A DNA stretch of 64,000 bases from Phialocephala subalpina (taxonomy: Eukaryota; Ascomycota; Leotiomycetes; Helotiales; Mollisiaceae). The position numbers and the translations under genes are program-made. Under the pieces are notes generated by a model. The model was not told the origin of the DNA, did no database searches, and saw only the letters and a program-made list of their open reading frames with translations. The stretch covers positions 1,001,791-1,065,790 of the forward strand of contig FJOG01000015.1 of assembly GCA_900073065.1 (NCBI GenBank). The letters are read 5' to 3'. Each line of letters opens with the position of its first letter. The stretch's first letter is position 1. This document shows positions 47,724 through 58,787 of the stretch, piece after piece.

Positions 47724-48003
47724 AATGGTCTGACCATCGCGGTGTATTAGACTCTGTCGGGATAGAATACTCTGTACTAGATACGTGAAGTCTCCCTCAG
47801 ATATTGTTCCACCGAGACTGGGACATTACGAGAGACGCAAATACCATGAACTTCAACCAAGCCAGCGAAACCACATGACTTAGCGTCCTTTTCGAGATCA
47901 CGACCTCCTCGCTAATATCTTGCGACCTTGTTCTCGCGTCCAAAAACTCCTCCACAACTCGAACAACAAGTCTTTCAACGAACCCGTGCAACTATCATCC
48001 ACA

Positions 48004-48765
48004 ATGGAGACTGAACAGATCCTCAGCATCTTCCGCGACGAGCTTCCTGACCCCGACACGATCCTCTACGACCAAAATCTATATGTCCTCGACTCCTTTA
48101 CACTCTTCTCAAAACTACCCATTGAGTTGCGCCTCGCTATATGGCACCTTAGTTTCAAGCCGGAGGCAAAAGCCAGCAAATACACCAACCAAGACTTCAA
48201 GGCTTGGAAATTTCCCTACAAGTTTACTTGCGCCGGTGGCTTACCGATTACTCTTGCCACCAACCAAGAAAGCCGATCGTACCATCTTGAACACTACCGG
48301 GTTATTCTAGAGTCATAAAAGAACAAATATTGCAAGAGGTACATCAATCCGAAGCTTGATACACTGGTGCTGGATCGTTTTGGGTTGCATGATATCAGAT
48401 ATCTAGGAAAGGGCAGCTCACTCAAAGCTTTGCGGATGGCGGTCGAGGAGATTCATGAGTTGGAGGTAAATCGAGCTTGGTGGATAGCAAACATGGGGCA
48501 GCATGGTCAGTGGACTTCCTGCAAAATGGTCGGATATGGAGTATCTTTTCCGTGGAGTTGTCGCGTCAGGAAGGGTTAGAGAGTTGAGTAAGCTTTACGA
48601 GGTTACTTGAAGGGCCTACAAGGGCAATATGCGCTGCATCTTACAGAGGAAGAGCAACAACAAAGCAGGAGATCTGTTAGAGTTGTCTTTGAGGAGTTCG
48701 TAAAGACTATTCCTGACCTCAAGGTTCCCGAGGTCATTTTAGTGCTATATCTTCCATCAAGGTGA
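48004..48765 (+). pseudogene. 2EXR domain protein, ELPDPD subfamily (member B), broken
   Basis: Starts METEQILSIFRDELPDPDT with the 2EXR block FTLFSKLPIELRLAIW and NQESRSYHLEHY. An in-frame TAA at 48316-48318 falls exactly where the paralogues have an ordinary residue; alignment resumes without a gap (INPKLDTL), so it is a nonsense mutation rather than an intron. A second stop is at 48577, and disturbed sequence follows. The family tail DLKVPEVIL reappears in the original frame before a TGA at 48763-48765. A 104-residue truncated product is possible. Confidence 0.82.
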
Positions 48766-49104
48766 ACACAGCATCGCTATTTCCAACAGATAGAGAATTG
48801 GTAGAGATAGAGCAAAATATTCTGTAGATTTTGTGCTCCCAAATCTATTACGTAAGGAATGATAATCACAATCACAGCATGCCCTTCACCTCTAATCAAC
48901 GTGACATCGAGTGAAGCCTCTGGGATCAACTAGAAGCCTGTCTCCAAAGAGACAACTCAGCAGTATCGTCCATTGTCAAAGGTCCTACAAGATAGAAATT
49001 GGAATTTTGTGTTTGCGAAATAAGGACAGACATTCCGGAATGAGCGGTCGCGTTCCACTTGCCTCCTTCCCACAACTCTCTTTAAGCGAAAGGCCTTTTA
49101 CGAC
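48766..49104. other. Flank of the TIR element
   Basis: A 339-base segment between the 2EXR pseudogene and the left TIR. Nothing is recognised. Confidence 0.45.
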
Positions 49105-49135
49105 GGCGCACCATAGCGGCCAGAGTGGACAGTGC
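49105..49135 (+). repeat. Left terminal inverted repeat
   Basis: 31 bp, inverted match to 49730-49760 with two mismatches, both of transition type (consistent with RIP). Confidence 0.85.
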
Positions 49136-49729
49136 CCAATCTTCGCGAAGAGTATATTTAAATCCTATCTTTTGCCTCAAATATAAACATAATTAATTAT
49201 TAAATTGGTAAAGTATTTATATAATCTCTATAAACTATTTTATAGTTTATAAAAAATAAACTTTATATCTTTTTTCAATAGAGAAATATTATAATATATT
49301 ATTTAAAAATTAAGTATTAAATACGAATAAAAAGAAACGCACGAACTACATAATAATGCTAGAAGCACACCTGTTATTACTACTACTTTATAGCACCTTG
49401 CAACACCCTGCAGCACCCTATAGCACTTGCAGCGTTTAAAGCCCTTATTGTTGGACCCCAGCACCTTAACTTCTCAGCGCCCCTTGGCGCCCGGACGAGT
49501 TACTGTATAGCGCACCCACAGAAGACTTTGGTGAGGTCACGTACTAAACGCAATATTAATAGTAATGCAACGGATAGTTATTATTTTATTGCATCGTTAA
49601 TAACTTATCGCGTACTAATGCATTTAAGTATAATAATAATAATTTAGAGCGAGTTAAATTTATTAAATGCGTATATTAACCTTAATTGAATATTAAAAAG
49701 GTGCAAATATCCAATTTTTGATAAATTTC

Positions 49730-49760
49730 GCACTATCCACTCTGGCCGCTGTGGTGCGCC
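49730..49760 (-). repeat. Right terminal inverted repeat
   Basis: 31 bp, inverted match to 49105-49135. Outside this block the similarity drops at once on both sides. Confidence 0.85.
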
Positions 49761-50118
49761 CTTCCTACGCGCCTCGCGCCTTCCGCGACCACAAACACAA
49801 CATTTCCTACTACGCGTTGTGGCAAGCAAAGAATCGTCTCTACACTGCGCCCGCAACCTCCCCTAATCAATCATCTTTGAAACTTTGAAAAGATCTCTTG
49901 AGCCCCTCGTTCTTCTGGCATCGAAGACCTGATCATAGGCTACCCGTATCACAGAGGCAAAACAGACCCTTGTACTACGCGCCTGGATCGCTTCTGTGGA
50001 CGGTCAATTCCTTTTCAACCTCGTAGGTAATTCTCGTCTTGCATCTACCCAGCGACTTGGAACGTTCATTGACTTGCCATTATTTGCAGAAAGTGGACTT
50101 CAATCGAGAAAGCGCACA
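49761..50118. other. Upstream region of 2EXR member C
   Basis: A 358-base spacer after the right TIR. The frame of the next gene is open upstream from 49996 but without an ATG. Confidence 0.45.
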
Positions 50119-50865
50119 ATGGAGCCAATGGACTCCGAACCGGGTATCCTAAATATCCTACGCGTAGAACTTCCCGACCCCGATATCCTCCTGTATATAC
50201 AAAGAATGCCAGGACAATTTGACTCTTTTATGCTCTTCCCTAAGCTACCCGTCGAACTACGCCTCGCGATCTGGCACCTCACCTTCGCTCCCCGAAAGAT
50301 CCGAATCAAAGAAAAAGTCCGCAAGGACAAGCGACAATCACCTTTCAGTGTGTACGAATCTCGAACCCCTACCCCACTCTCTCTACAGGTGAACCAAGAA
50401 AGTCGAGCGTTCGGACTACAGTACTATCACATCCTCGCTCAAAATTCCAGAGGTCAAGGTCGCACACACTACTACCACTCGAAGATCGATACCGTCAGCC
50501 TTAGTATGATGACTCCATACAGAGTGCAGCGTCTGGCTATAGAGGGAGGTTCGTCACATTTGTTGAACGCCATGAAGAGCATTGAGAACCTCGAATGGCA
50601 CCATGTTTGGTGGATTTCCTTTCTCTCCACCTTCACGGGAGAACCTGAACCTTATTCACGAGCCTTTCAAGATGTCATTAAGGAGGGATGTTTCAGGAAC
50701 CTCAAGAATATGCACATCATGCCGAACCAGAAGTGGCGGGTGACAGGAACTCTGGGCATCGAGGGGATGCGTGCAGGATGTATTGAGAGCTTGAGAAGTG
50801 TCTTTGAGAATGCTACCGAAGTGTACCCAGAGGTGAAAGTACCTAGTATTACTCTTGGCCCATGA
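50119..50865 (+). CDS. 2EXR domain protein, ELPDPD subfamily (member C)
   Basis: A 248-aa single-exon paralogue of member A. It starts MEPMDSEPGILNILRVELPDPD, then FMLFPKLPVELRLAIW opens the 2EXR domain, with VNQESRAFGLQYYH and HSKIDTV in register with the other copies. The middle part has NLEWHHVWWISF (compare HLELHHMWWSD in member A). The tail is KVPSITLGP. The ATG at 50119 is the first real start; the upstream in-frame codons up to 49996 lack one. The family is of unknown function. It lies just downstream of the AT-rich TIR element. Confidence 0.87.
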   Translation: MEPMDSEPGILNILRVELPDPDILLYIQRMPGQFDSFMLFPKLPVELRLAIWHLTFAPRKIRIKEKVRKDKRQSPFSVYESRTPTPLSLQVNQESRAFGLQYYHILAQNSRGQGRTHYYHSKIDTVSLSMMTPYRVQRLAIEGGSSHLLNAMKSIENLEWHHVWWISFLSTFTGEPEPYSRAFQDVIKEGCFRNLKNMHIMPNQKWRVTGTLGIEGMRAGCIESLRSVFENATEVYPEVKVPSITLGP

Positions 50866-51840
50866 TATTGGCATCTTTCGAGGACAGCAGTAAGCAGGCG
50901 TTGTTATGAATTGGTAATGCTGAAGCAGATGTATGGATATTGATTGGTTTATGTACGAAAGCAACTAATACAGACATACATAGTACTGCAATAATAGGTC
51001 TCGTATATTGGACATAGATATTCGTACCGGGGAGGAATGTCAGTCTTCTCTGCTGCAGATTCCCTGAAGTATTTGAAGCAATCCCTCTGCATCCCGGCCA
51101 CACAGCATTAGAGACTCCTAGCTTATCACTGTGTTTTTCTTTTTTCCTCGTGTCCTTTCAAAACGGTTCTGATACTCTGACTCGCCGTCACCGAAAACGA
51201 CATATCGTGTGATCCCAGCTTCTTCTATACATGCTCACAGCACTCTCAGCCCACCAACCAAGCCTTGTACTACCGGACCTTGTAAGTAAGTCGTTGCACG
51301 TTCTCGATACCGGTACCTCAGCTAACGTAACGTCCGTACTGTGTACCTGTACTTTACGTTCAATATCTAAATACCTCCCACCACGCCTCTAAAGTTTCAT
51401 TTCGACCAAGACAATCTCGAAACTGACAAGATGTCCCTCACTGCTGAGATACATTCACTTCCAAAAATGAATCAACACCAAATTGAACCCCAAAGAAAGG
51501 CTACGATTTTAATCACGTATTGCACTATATATAGGTTTGTACGAATCATTAAGTACGCACAATAATGTCGCGTAAGTGGGCGCTATCGCGCCCCATGCCT
51601 GTGCCAATAGGTGGCTTACAAGGGTTTGGCGTCGGTGACGCATAATGCCCTGCTGAATGAAACCTCGACCCCGTGAGTCTTTCGATCCTGTGATCCCTGT
51701 TCAGATTATTCTTGCATTTTGCACAGCTCCTCAGTGAAATCAATAAGACAATTTAACAGCGAAGCCTAGATGTAACTAAATACATGCAAAGTTCATGAGC
51801 GATTAGTTCTTTTAACCCAACAAGCGGAAACAAACACACT
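50866..51840. other. Intergenic, nothing recognised
   Basis: A 975-base spacer. A plus-strand TATATATAGG sequence lies near 51526, followed 300 bases later by the hydrolase relic. Confidence 0.45.
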
Positions 51841-52200
51841 ATGGACATCAGCCCGCTCGGCATTATCAGAAACACCCTTCCTCAAGTGCCTCTTATTATC
51901 AGAATAGCTATTTTGGCATTTCTTGGCCGATCGCCGAATGCTGATACTCAAGATGTGCTGACGGAAATTATCGCCGTGGCAGCTGGTACCGTGTTGAGCA
52001 CGCCTACTGCATTATTACAGTCCCAGACGCAATTCAAGATCGACTACGGTGTGTGGGGTCGCATGTGGATTACACAATATTCAATCCCAGTTTCTCAAAG
52101 CGACAGCGGCGGCACCGATGGTGCTATAGATGCTCGAGAAGCTGTGAAATGGGCTATTAAAACTTTTTATTGCTCCAAATTGTGGATACTTGGAACATAA
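51841..52200 (+). pseudogene. N-terminal relic of an alpha/beta hydrolase-like gene
   Basis: A 119-codon ORF from a true ATG: MDISPLGIIRNTLPQVPL, then a region with LGRSPNADTQDVLTEI and GVWGRMWI. This pattern resembles the N-terminal lead-in of fungal alpha/beta-hydrolase-3-type proteins as I remember them. The similarity stops near REAVKWAIKTF, followed by an unrelated tail and a TAA. The lid, HGGG oxyanion and GXSXG nucleophile parts are absent downstream. It is probably a 5' fragment of a gene truncated by rearrangement. The family assignment is from memory and only moderately sure. Confidence 0.38.
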
Positions 52201-52464
52201 CATAAACGCGGCTATGGATGAGGCTCAAGCAATCGATCAACGTCCCCGAAGAAGCATAGACCAACAAGCAAAGTCCGACTCTCCGCACACAGTACCACAA
52301 TCTCGTCTTGCGCATCACTTGACCGTAGCGCGTCCACCTTCAATTCTCGTTGTAGGCTTTTCCCCTCGCCCACAAAAGCAATATCGAGGACATCCAAGAC
52401 TGACAAGACTTTTATACCTGATAGATCGTCTCCTCAAAAGCGAACCCTTGCGTTATCCTCTATC

Positions 52465-53201
52465 ATGGATCCCGAGAGCCTCCTCAACGCTTTCCACTAC
52501 GAGCTGCCAGACCCCGATACACTACTCTTCATCCAAGGCTGTCACCTACTCGAGTCTTTCAAACTCTTTCCCAAACTACCTATCCAGCTACGCCTCCTCA
52601 TCTGGACAATGACTCTCAAGCTACGCAAGATTCGGATTGCTTCTGTCTACAACGACTACGAGTCGAGTTGGGTTGGGACCGGAACGTTATGGGTTTGACA
52701 TCTGGAGCACCCGCACCTTCTGTTCCACATGTCAATCAGGAAAGCCGCTGCTTCGGGCTTGAGCGCTACTATGCCCTCCTCCGCGACCGGCAACAGAAGC
52801 AGTGCGTCATTTACATCCACCCCGAACTTGACACTGTCGACCTTCACCAAGGTGAAAATGCCAGTTGGGCCGCAGCTGGCCACTCTTTCTCATCACGCTT
52901 GTGGACCGCACTACAGAGAATCAAGTGCTTGGAAATACATGGTGTTTGGTGGCAAATCAATTTCGACCTTGCATTGAGAGGAGATGGCGATGGCTCGGGA
53001 CTGGATGAAGGGGTGTTGAGTCGTCTCTTCTTCAGACGCTTGACAGGTCTTCAAAAGATCTGCTTGACTACACCAACGAGATTCAGATCAGGTGCTGAGC
53101 AAGATCAGGTGAACTGCAAAGACTCGGTCATAGCTTGGTTCGTGAGAAGATCAACCAAATTCCCCACGACGAAGATTCCAGAGATCACGTTGGATCTTTA
53201 A
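52465..53201 (+). CDS. 2EXR domain protein, ELPDPD subfamily (member D), with a possible 41-nt intron
   Basis: Starts MDPESLLNAFHYELPDPDTLLF, then FKLFPKLPIQLRLLIW opens the 2EXR domain. The frame breaks after NDYES. Removing 52667-52707 (41 nt, GT...AG) restores one frame of 231 aa and aligns this point with member C (YESRTPTP versus YESTPAPS). The rest has HVNQESRCFGLERYY, IYIHPELDTVDL and LEIHGVWW, and the tail TKIPEITLDL. The donor GTTGGG is weak and the intron is short, so the 41 bases may instead be an insertion that kills the gene. Member C has no intron here. Confidence 0.7.
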
Positions 53202-55065
53202 TCGACCTGTATCGATGGTGCGGTAGCCTGGTGGGTAGAGTGTAGAGGAATGGAGAGTCTGTGAACGCTGGGTTTAGTAGTGCTCGGGTATGAATTTGTA
53301 TGGAAATCTGAGATAACGACAGAATGACTTCTTCAAATTCATGATCAACTCGCTCATTGAGTGAAGACCCATTATGGTTCGGTGTCGTGCGAACACCATA
53401 TCGACAGTGAAGCGATCTTCCTCCCTTCTTATGATCTCTTGAGAAACTGATCGGCTTTGGACAGTGATATCTTCATGCAGCCGTTGTCCTCATTGCCGTA
53501 AGTAATTGCATCAAACCTTCTATGTTCTCCTTTTATATCTGCCAAAGTTTCGGCTAGAGGATTTGAATTTTTGAAGTAAAAAAGTGCTGTAGGTTCTTAT
53601 ATGTGCTTACTTTGTCGAAAGGAAATATCAGAAGCACGCTCGATAGATTTTTTGCATGTGAATTTAGGCAGGCAACTGCCTGTGTCATATGCAAGATGTT
53701 GTCCCCAATCCTTTTAGGTATAACATAGCTTACAGGGAATCACACATCTTGCACCCTTTCATCGTATAAAGTTCTGTTGTCTGTTCAACAGAGGCTCAAC
53801 TTTGGACTGAGAATAGTCAACTCTTCGAGGTTCTCGATTTCCTTTCAATAACATTGGCCGCCAACCCTGAGGTCCCATTAACTAGTCTTCCATTATCAGA
53901 ACCAAGGATTGAATCTGAGCTTTTTGATCCCGCCGCCCGGAAGGAAGCATGAATGAAGCCATGTGTGGCTGGCCACTTGCGACAATTGGCCGTGGACATG
54001 ACTTGCGAAATTCTAGCCTTGTTAAATCAAGACCGAGTCTGCGGAAGGGCTGTAGATCATTGAATAGCACAAAGAATTGAGAGAATCAAGTAGGGATATG
54101 TCTTCGAAGGATCCAAGTTCAGATTGTTGAAGGATGCGTGACGATAACGTCTTTGTACTGCGCACGGACGTCATGTAATGAAGCGAACCCCTTTCGGCGC
54201 TTAGCGAGGTTACTGAAGAAATATTTTGGTCTAGTACACGAAACAAACTAGCCAACAGAGCTTTTTATGTTCCAGGAGCAAAATGAAAGGAAGTTGGGTT
54301 CGTGGCGGATCAAGCATGGCAGTCGAATAGAAAAAGAGCTCATTGCACGTCAAAGAACAACTCGCGAGCAGTCTCCTGCCCCTCAATTTGCAGTCAGAGC
54401 TTCAGAGTTGTGTACGTCTGAAAATGTAATCACAATATACCGGGTAGTATGCTGCAAGGAAGGCAGGAACGGAGTTCTTCCGACATAATCCGTAGAATTC
54501 TACATGCTGAGATTCGGAGCGTGTGATTGGTCGTGGAAATGCGGATCCCCAAGGCCGCGAGGTATCAATAAGTACCCTCGTCCAGTACGGTATTATTAGT
54601 TCCATCGCAGCCCACAAGCTCAATTCCCACCAAACTTTTTCGAAAATTCCATATTTCGTCCTACAAGCAAGTTCACCGCCAGCTGTACTGTACCTGCCTG
54701 GTACATGGATCTCATCACTGCTGCAGCCGTACACCACACGCGGAGCTTTGCTTCTTGAACTCGCGGCCTCGGTGCTGAAAGCCTCAAACATCATCAACAT
54801 CATCTCTTCGTCTGCAAGTAAGCAATTGATACCCTTAGATATTTTTAAGGGTTTTTAGAATATAGTAGTTAACATTTAGTTGCTTGTTTAGATTGTCAGG
54901 ATTTGACTTTTCCATCAACCCCAAACCAGTCCCACCTGCACGATGCGTCGGATATGATCTGCTGTCAGAAGCAGTGTCTTTTCTATATCCCTGAGTAACC
55001 TACAGAAATATCGTCACATATTATCTCAGGGACTCTTTTCTGATAAATAATCTCAAAACAGAAGA
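53202..55065. other. Intergenic, nothing recognised
   Basis: About 1.9 kb up to the assembly gap. Several overlapping short frames on both strands (for example 54022-54255 minus) have no motifs I can name. Confidence 0.45.
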
Positions 55066-55511
55066 NNNNNNNNNNNNNNNNNNNNNNNNNNNNNNNNNNN
55101 NNNNNNNNNNNNNNNNNNNNNNNNNNNNNNNNNNNNNNNNNNNNNNNNNNNNNNNNNNNNNNNNNNNNNNNNNNNNNNNNNNNNNNNNNNNNNNNNNNNN
55201 NNNNNNNNNNNNNNNNNNNNNNNNNNNNNNNNNNNNNNNNNNNNNNNNNNNNNNNNNNNNNNNNNNNNNNNNNNNNNNNNNNNNNNNNNNNNNNNNNNNN
55301 NNNNNNNNNNNNNNNNNNNNNNNNNNNNNNNNNNNNNNNNNNNNNNNNNNNNNNNNNNNNNNNNNNNNNNNNNNNNNNNNNNNNNNNNNNNNNNNNNNNN
55401 NNNNNNNNNNNNNNNNNNNNNNNNNNNNNNNNNNNNNNNNNNNNNNNNNNNNNNNNNNNNNNNNNNNNNNNNNNNNNNNNNNNNNNNNNNNNNNNNNNNN
55501 NNNNNNNNNNN
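55066..55511. other. Assembly gap (446 N)
   Basis: Undetermined bases. Any ORF spanning the gap is an artefact. The 2EXR-like locus that starts right after it may have lost its promoter or a 5' exon to the gap. Confidence 0.99.
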
Positions 55512-55524
55512 TTTGAGCCGAAAG

Positions 55525-56594
55525 ATGTCAGATAATATCAACAATCCCTTGTTCTTCGATAAGAACTTCAAGGACGAACTACTAGACCATGGTATCGACC
55601 TGTTCCCACAAACGATCATCCCTACCGCTCTTAGCCGATTCCCCGAACTACCAATCGAGAACCGACTGATGATATGGGACTTGAGCCGTGGTGGCATCCT
55701 CCGAATGGAACATAGAGAGGTGCCCGTGGGGTAACTTCCGAAACTTCTTGAAGCCAATTCAAGACGGCAGACGCACCCATATCACCTTTCGCGTCAACTA
55801 CGAGAGCAGAGAAGCAACGTTCGACTGCTATACGCCACAGCAAATTTCTTAGAGATACTCCAACCCGAACAGCCACTTGGCCTGTTGAAATGGACATGGT
55901 TTGATCCTACAGGTGGTTGCTTTCTTTGAGACGGAAAGCCTTGATTACTAGGGGTTGGCAAATGAAGGAGTTCTACATTATTGCATTGACGATGACAAAC
56001 ATATCAAGGAGTCTGTGGATAGAGAGCAGCTTTACAACATCACAAATGTGTAGGCCTGGGAATCGGAATCCATGGCATCAACAGTTGTCAGACCAGCGGT
56101 CAATGGGATAGAATGCTCACAAACAATGGCGAACATGTAGAGAGCTTCCTCAATCTCTTCTGGGGTCATGGCTTCAAGAAATACACACAATTCGTTGGAA
56201 GTAGGCGTCTGGTTACAATTCAGGACCAATTGGCTTGCAAAGCCGCTCTGGAGGATTGGTTCGAGCGAGAGGCCAACTCCGGTGACCCCGAAATCTTTGT
56301 TCGCTTTCCATGCGGAAAGTGCAAGCTGGGACGGTATGGAAGATGCGATTGCTGTGCATTACAAGATCAAGGGCAGGAAGGAAATCCCATACCCAAACCC
56401 ACCGATCGAAAGATAAAGCATGGGAGCTTGATGCCCCTCTTCACTTGCAAATCCAAGTTCTATATGACGCTTGTCTCGATGCTATGCGATGGGACGTGAG
56501 AAGCAGAAATAGAGTGGAAAGGTCTTTCAAAATCTGCCGGGGATTTCTTTTGACACTACGGGTCGACCGAAGTTCTGCCTGTTCTAGAGTCTAA
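55525..56594 (+). pseudogene. Degenerate 2EXR-like locus (member E)
   Basis: From ATG 55525 the frame gives FKDELLDHGIDLFPQ and then ALSRFPELPIENRLMIWDLS, a divergent 2EXR start with DELLDH where the others have ELPDPD. It stops at a TAA at 55732. In another frame downstream, THITFRVNYESREATFDCY matches the (V/I)NxESR block. Further coding-like patches (DDDKHIKESVDREQ; GDPEIFVRFPCGKC) follow with stops and frame changes to about 56590. Some breaks could be unseen introns, but no consistent model emerged. It abuts the N gap. Confidence 0.55.
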
Positions 56595-57489
56595 CGACTT
56601 TAGTATTCTAGAGAACGACCACTCATCGACCTTCACAGGACTTTTTAAGGAAATTATGGGTTTTTTACAGTGGAGGACTCGAAACGTTTACTTCTTTCTT
56701 TGTTTTTACCCGCGTCTAGTTGGGCTGGACATCTCTTGAAGGCTGAATGAAAACTATTCATGGGCTCGGAGTCAGGGCAAAGCAGATTGACAACTTACAT
56801 GTAAAGAGTAATAAAAAAAATAATGGAGAGACAATTATTTCAAAGCATACAATCACTATAAAGCCCTGTGAACAATATCATACCACAGTCCTGCAAGTGA
56901 TATTGAAGGTGCCTATGAAATGAATTTAAAGGAACCACTTTCGTGTCAGTCGACGAAGATAGTATTGTGAGATAGCCTTCACTCTTATTCCCAAGAGTAT
57001 CCTTTATATCATGGGGCCCTACCCTTGATGGAGAGGATGATCATGGCAGCTACATTTTCAAGACCGAAATTACTATCAATGGGATGATGAGCTGCTGTCA
57101 GACTGGTGAGTCTCTAGCTGCCCACGTAAAGCATCACAAATTATCAAATATGTAGTGTTTGTACTGGAGCCACGTCGCCAATACAACTTAACACTTGCAT
57201 GTATGTGGCAGCAAACATACAAATATCAAGTGCAAACATATCTATCTAAGGTGTAGGGACCGCAAGGTTGTTCTTTGTTGTTCTTGCTAGCGTGGAGCTA
57301 CATAAGCGAGGGTGTTTGTTTTGACCTCCATCTCCCTTCCTCAATCCTCCATCCTTCATCCTTCTCCTCCCCCATCTTCCTTCCACGACACCACCGATTT
57401 GATCGGACTCTCTTTCTCACGGCTACTGCGTCTTTCACCGACTTTCAAGGCCTCAAACTATCTCGGTCATTCAACTATTTACAGCGAAA
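56595..57489. other. Intergenic, promoter of the MYND gene
   Basis: Mostly AT-rich spacer. A strong CT-rich stretch at 57330-57480 immediately precedes the MYND gene start and probably forms its promoter or leader. Confidence 0.45.
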
Positions 57490-58371
57490 ATGGGCCGCTG
57501 GGGCGAGCTTCTATTCGAAGGTGACGAACAAACTCCCCAATACCTTCTGAAGGAAGTAGACTGACTCGAAGATCTCGCACCTACAGGTGATTCAGACTTG
57601 GACCAAGCATCCATCATCTCTGAAGATGCTGGCGTTGAACTCTGGATGTACGACATCACGGACGACAACGAACGACCCGATCCTCCAGCCAAGGGCCTCG
57701 AAGCCACCCGAGCCCATCTCAATGATGGTGTCTTGCATCGACTGTTCATCGACTACTCTTCCAAGCCTTTGAAGGACGATATGGGACAAAGCAAAGAGCT
57801 CCGTTTGGTATTCTTGGGTGCGTACCTCGAAGTCCTGGAAAGTACGGGGCATTCACTGACGATCGTTTTCTACAGCTGCTCTCGCCATGCGCGTTGGCGC
57901 CACCATCGAGCCTGCCTTCATGGAACTCCTCCACGGCAACGTCGGTAACATCCCAGTCGCCCCCAAATATTCCCTGCCACTTTTCGATACTGGCTTCCGA
58001 GGCCCGATGAAGGATCAGTTCGAGGCCGCCCTCAAGCACTACAAGAATGACGGCACACCATACGACTTCTATGCTCCCCGCTGCAAGGGCAAAGACTGCG
58101 CAAAGAGTAAGGACGAGTTGAACAATGGCGAGAAGTTAATGAAGTGTGGCAAGTGTGGGGAGGTTTATTACTGCAGCAAGGAGTGCCAGAAGAGCGATTG
58201 TAAGATGTCCCATTACTCTGACGGCTTTCGCATACGTCGGAAAGAATTATACTGACGCTAGACCTCGGGGGAACAGGGAAGGCCCACAAGAGGGTCTGCA
58301 TGACGGAGGAGGAAAAAGAAGAGAAAGAGAAGAAGAGGTGGGGAAATGGGCCTATTTTCATGAATGTCTAA
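57490..58371 (+). CDS. MYND-type zinc finger protein, 226 aa
   Basis: Exons 57490-57520, 57587-57817, 57876-58199 and 58277-58371 give 226 aa. The protein starts MGRWGELLFEGD; splicing joins the first 31 bases to DSDLDQA and removes an intronic TGA. The body is VFLAALAMRVGATIEPAF, a block of a fungal family with this N-terminus. The C-terminal MYND zinc finger spans KCGKCGEVYYCSKECQ and is completed by the last exon (DWKAHKRVC), giving the full Cys/His ligand set. A charged Glu/Lys tail follows. MYND fingers mediate protein-protein contacts; the molecular role of this family is unknown to me. It is probably cytosolic or nuclear, as no signal peptide is visible. Confidence 0.92.
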
Positions 58372-58787
58372 GTTCCACGCCTCAGCTGAGATGGGTGGAA
58401 ACGTTGGCGAATATTGGGATTTGCGTTGCGTTGATACATATGGCTTCCGGATGGGATAGCAGGAATTGTAGCATGGATTGCGGGTAACTTTGCTATTTTT
58501 GAGGCTTTAAAAAAAGAAATTGTGTTGTTATTTGCGAATGTTCGAGAGTCCTGGTAATGTGGCCTAGCTCCGGTTGAGGCATCGAGATGCTTGACTCCAA
58601 CCGCCGTATGTTCTGAACGACTCATACGAGCCTCGTATCTCTTCTAGCCGTTTTCGAAACGGGTCCCGTCAAAACGTGTAACTTCAATATACTGATATGG
58701 GTCGGTCCTTCTTCTGAACTCATCTTGCCTATTTGGTTCAGCACACGAGCACCAGCGTGTCAATTTTGAACTGCTGAATACATCGAA
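58372..58787. other. Convergent intergenic region
   Basis: A 416-base spacer between the MYND gene and the UstYa-like gene. Nothing is recognised. Confidence 0.5.

Larger units (their letters stand above)
49105..49760. mobile_element. AT-rich DNA element with 31-bp terminal inverted repeats
   Basis: A 656-bp element bounded by inverted repeats at 49105-49135 and 49730-49760 that match at 29 of 31 positions (GGCGCACCA...AGAGTGGA). The interior is extremely rich in A, T and TA dinucleotides, in sharp contrast with the flanks, apart from a GC-richer island at about 49380-49520 with repeated GCACC words. No transposase frame is visible, so it is a non-autonomous (MITE-like) copy. The TA excess resembles repeat-induced point mutation. 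A clear target duplication was not found, so I do not assign a superfamily. Confidence 0.75.

Noticed and set aside
55053..55757. 234-codon minus-strand ORF across the gap
   Set aside because: It consists largely of undetermined residues from the N run.
57560..57566. In-frame TGA in the MYND gene as a nonsense mutation
   Set aside because: It falls inside a GT-AG intron (57521-57586) whose removal gives the expected FEGDSDLDQ sequence.
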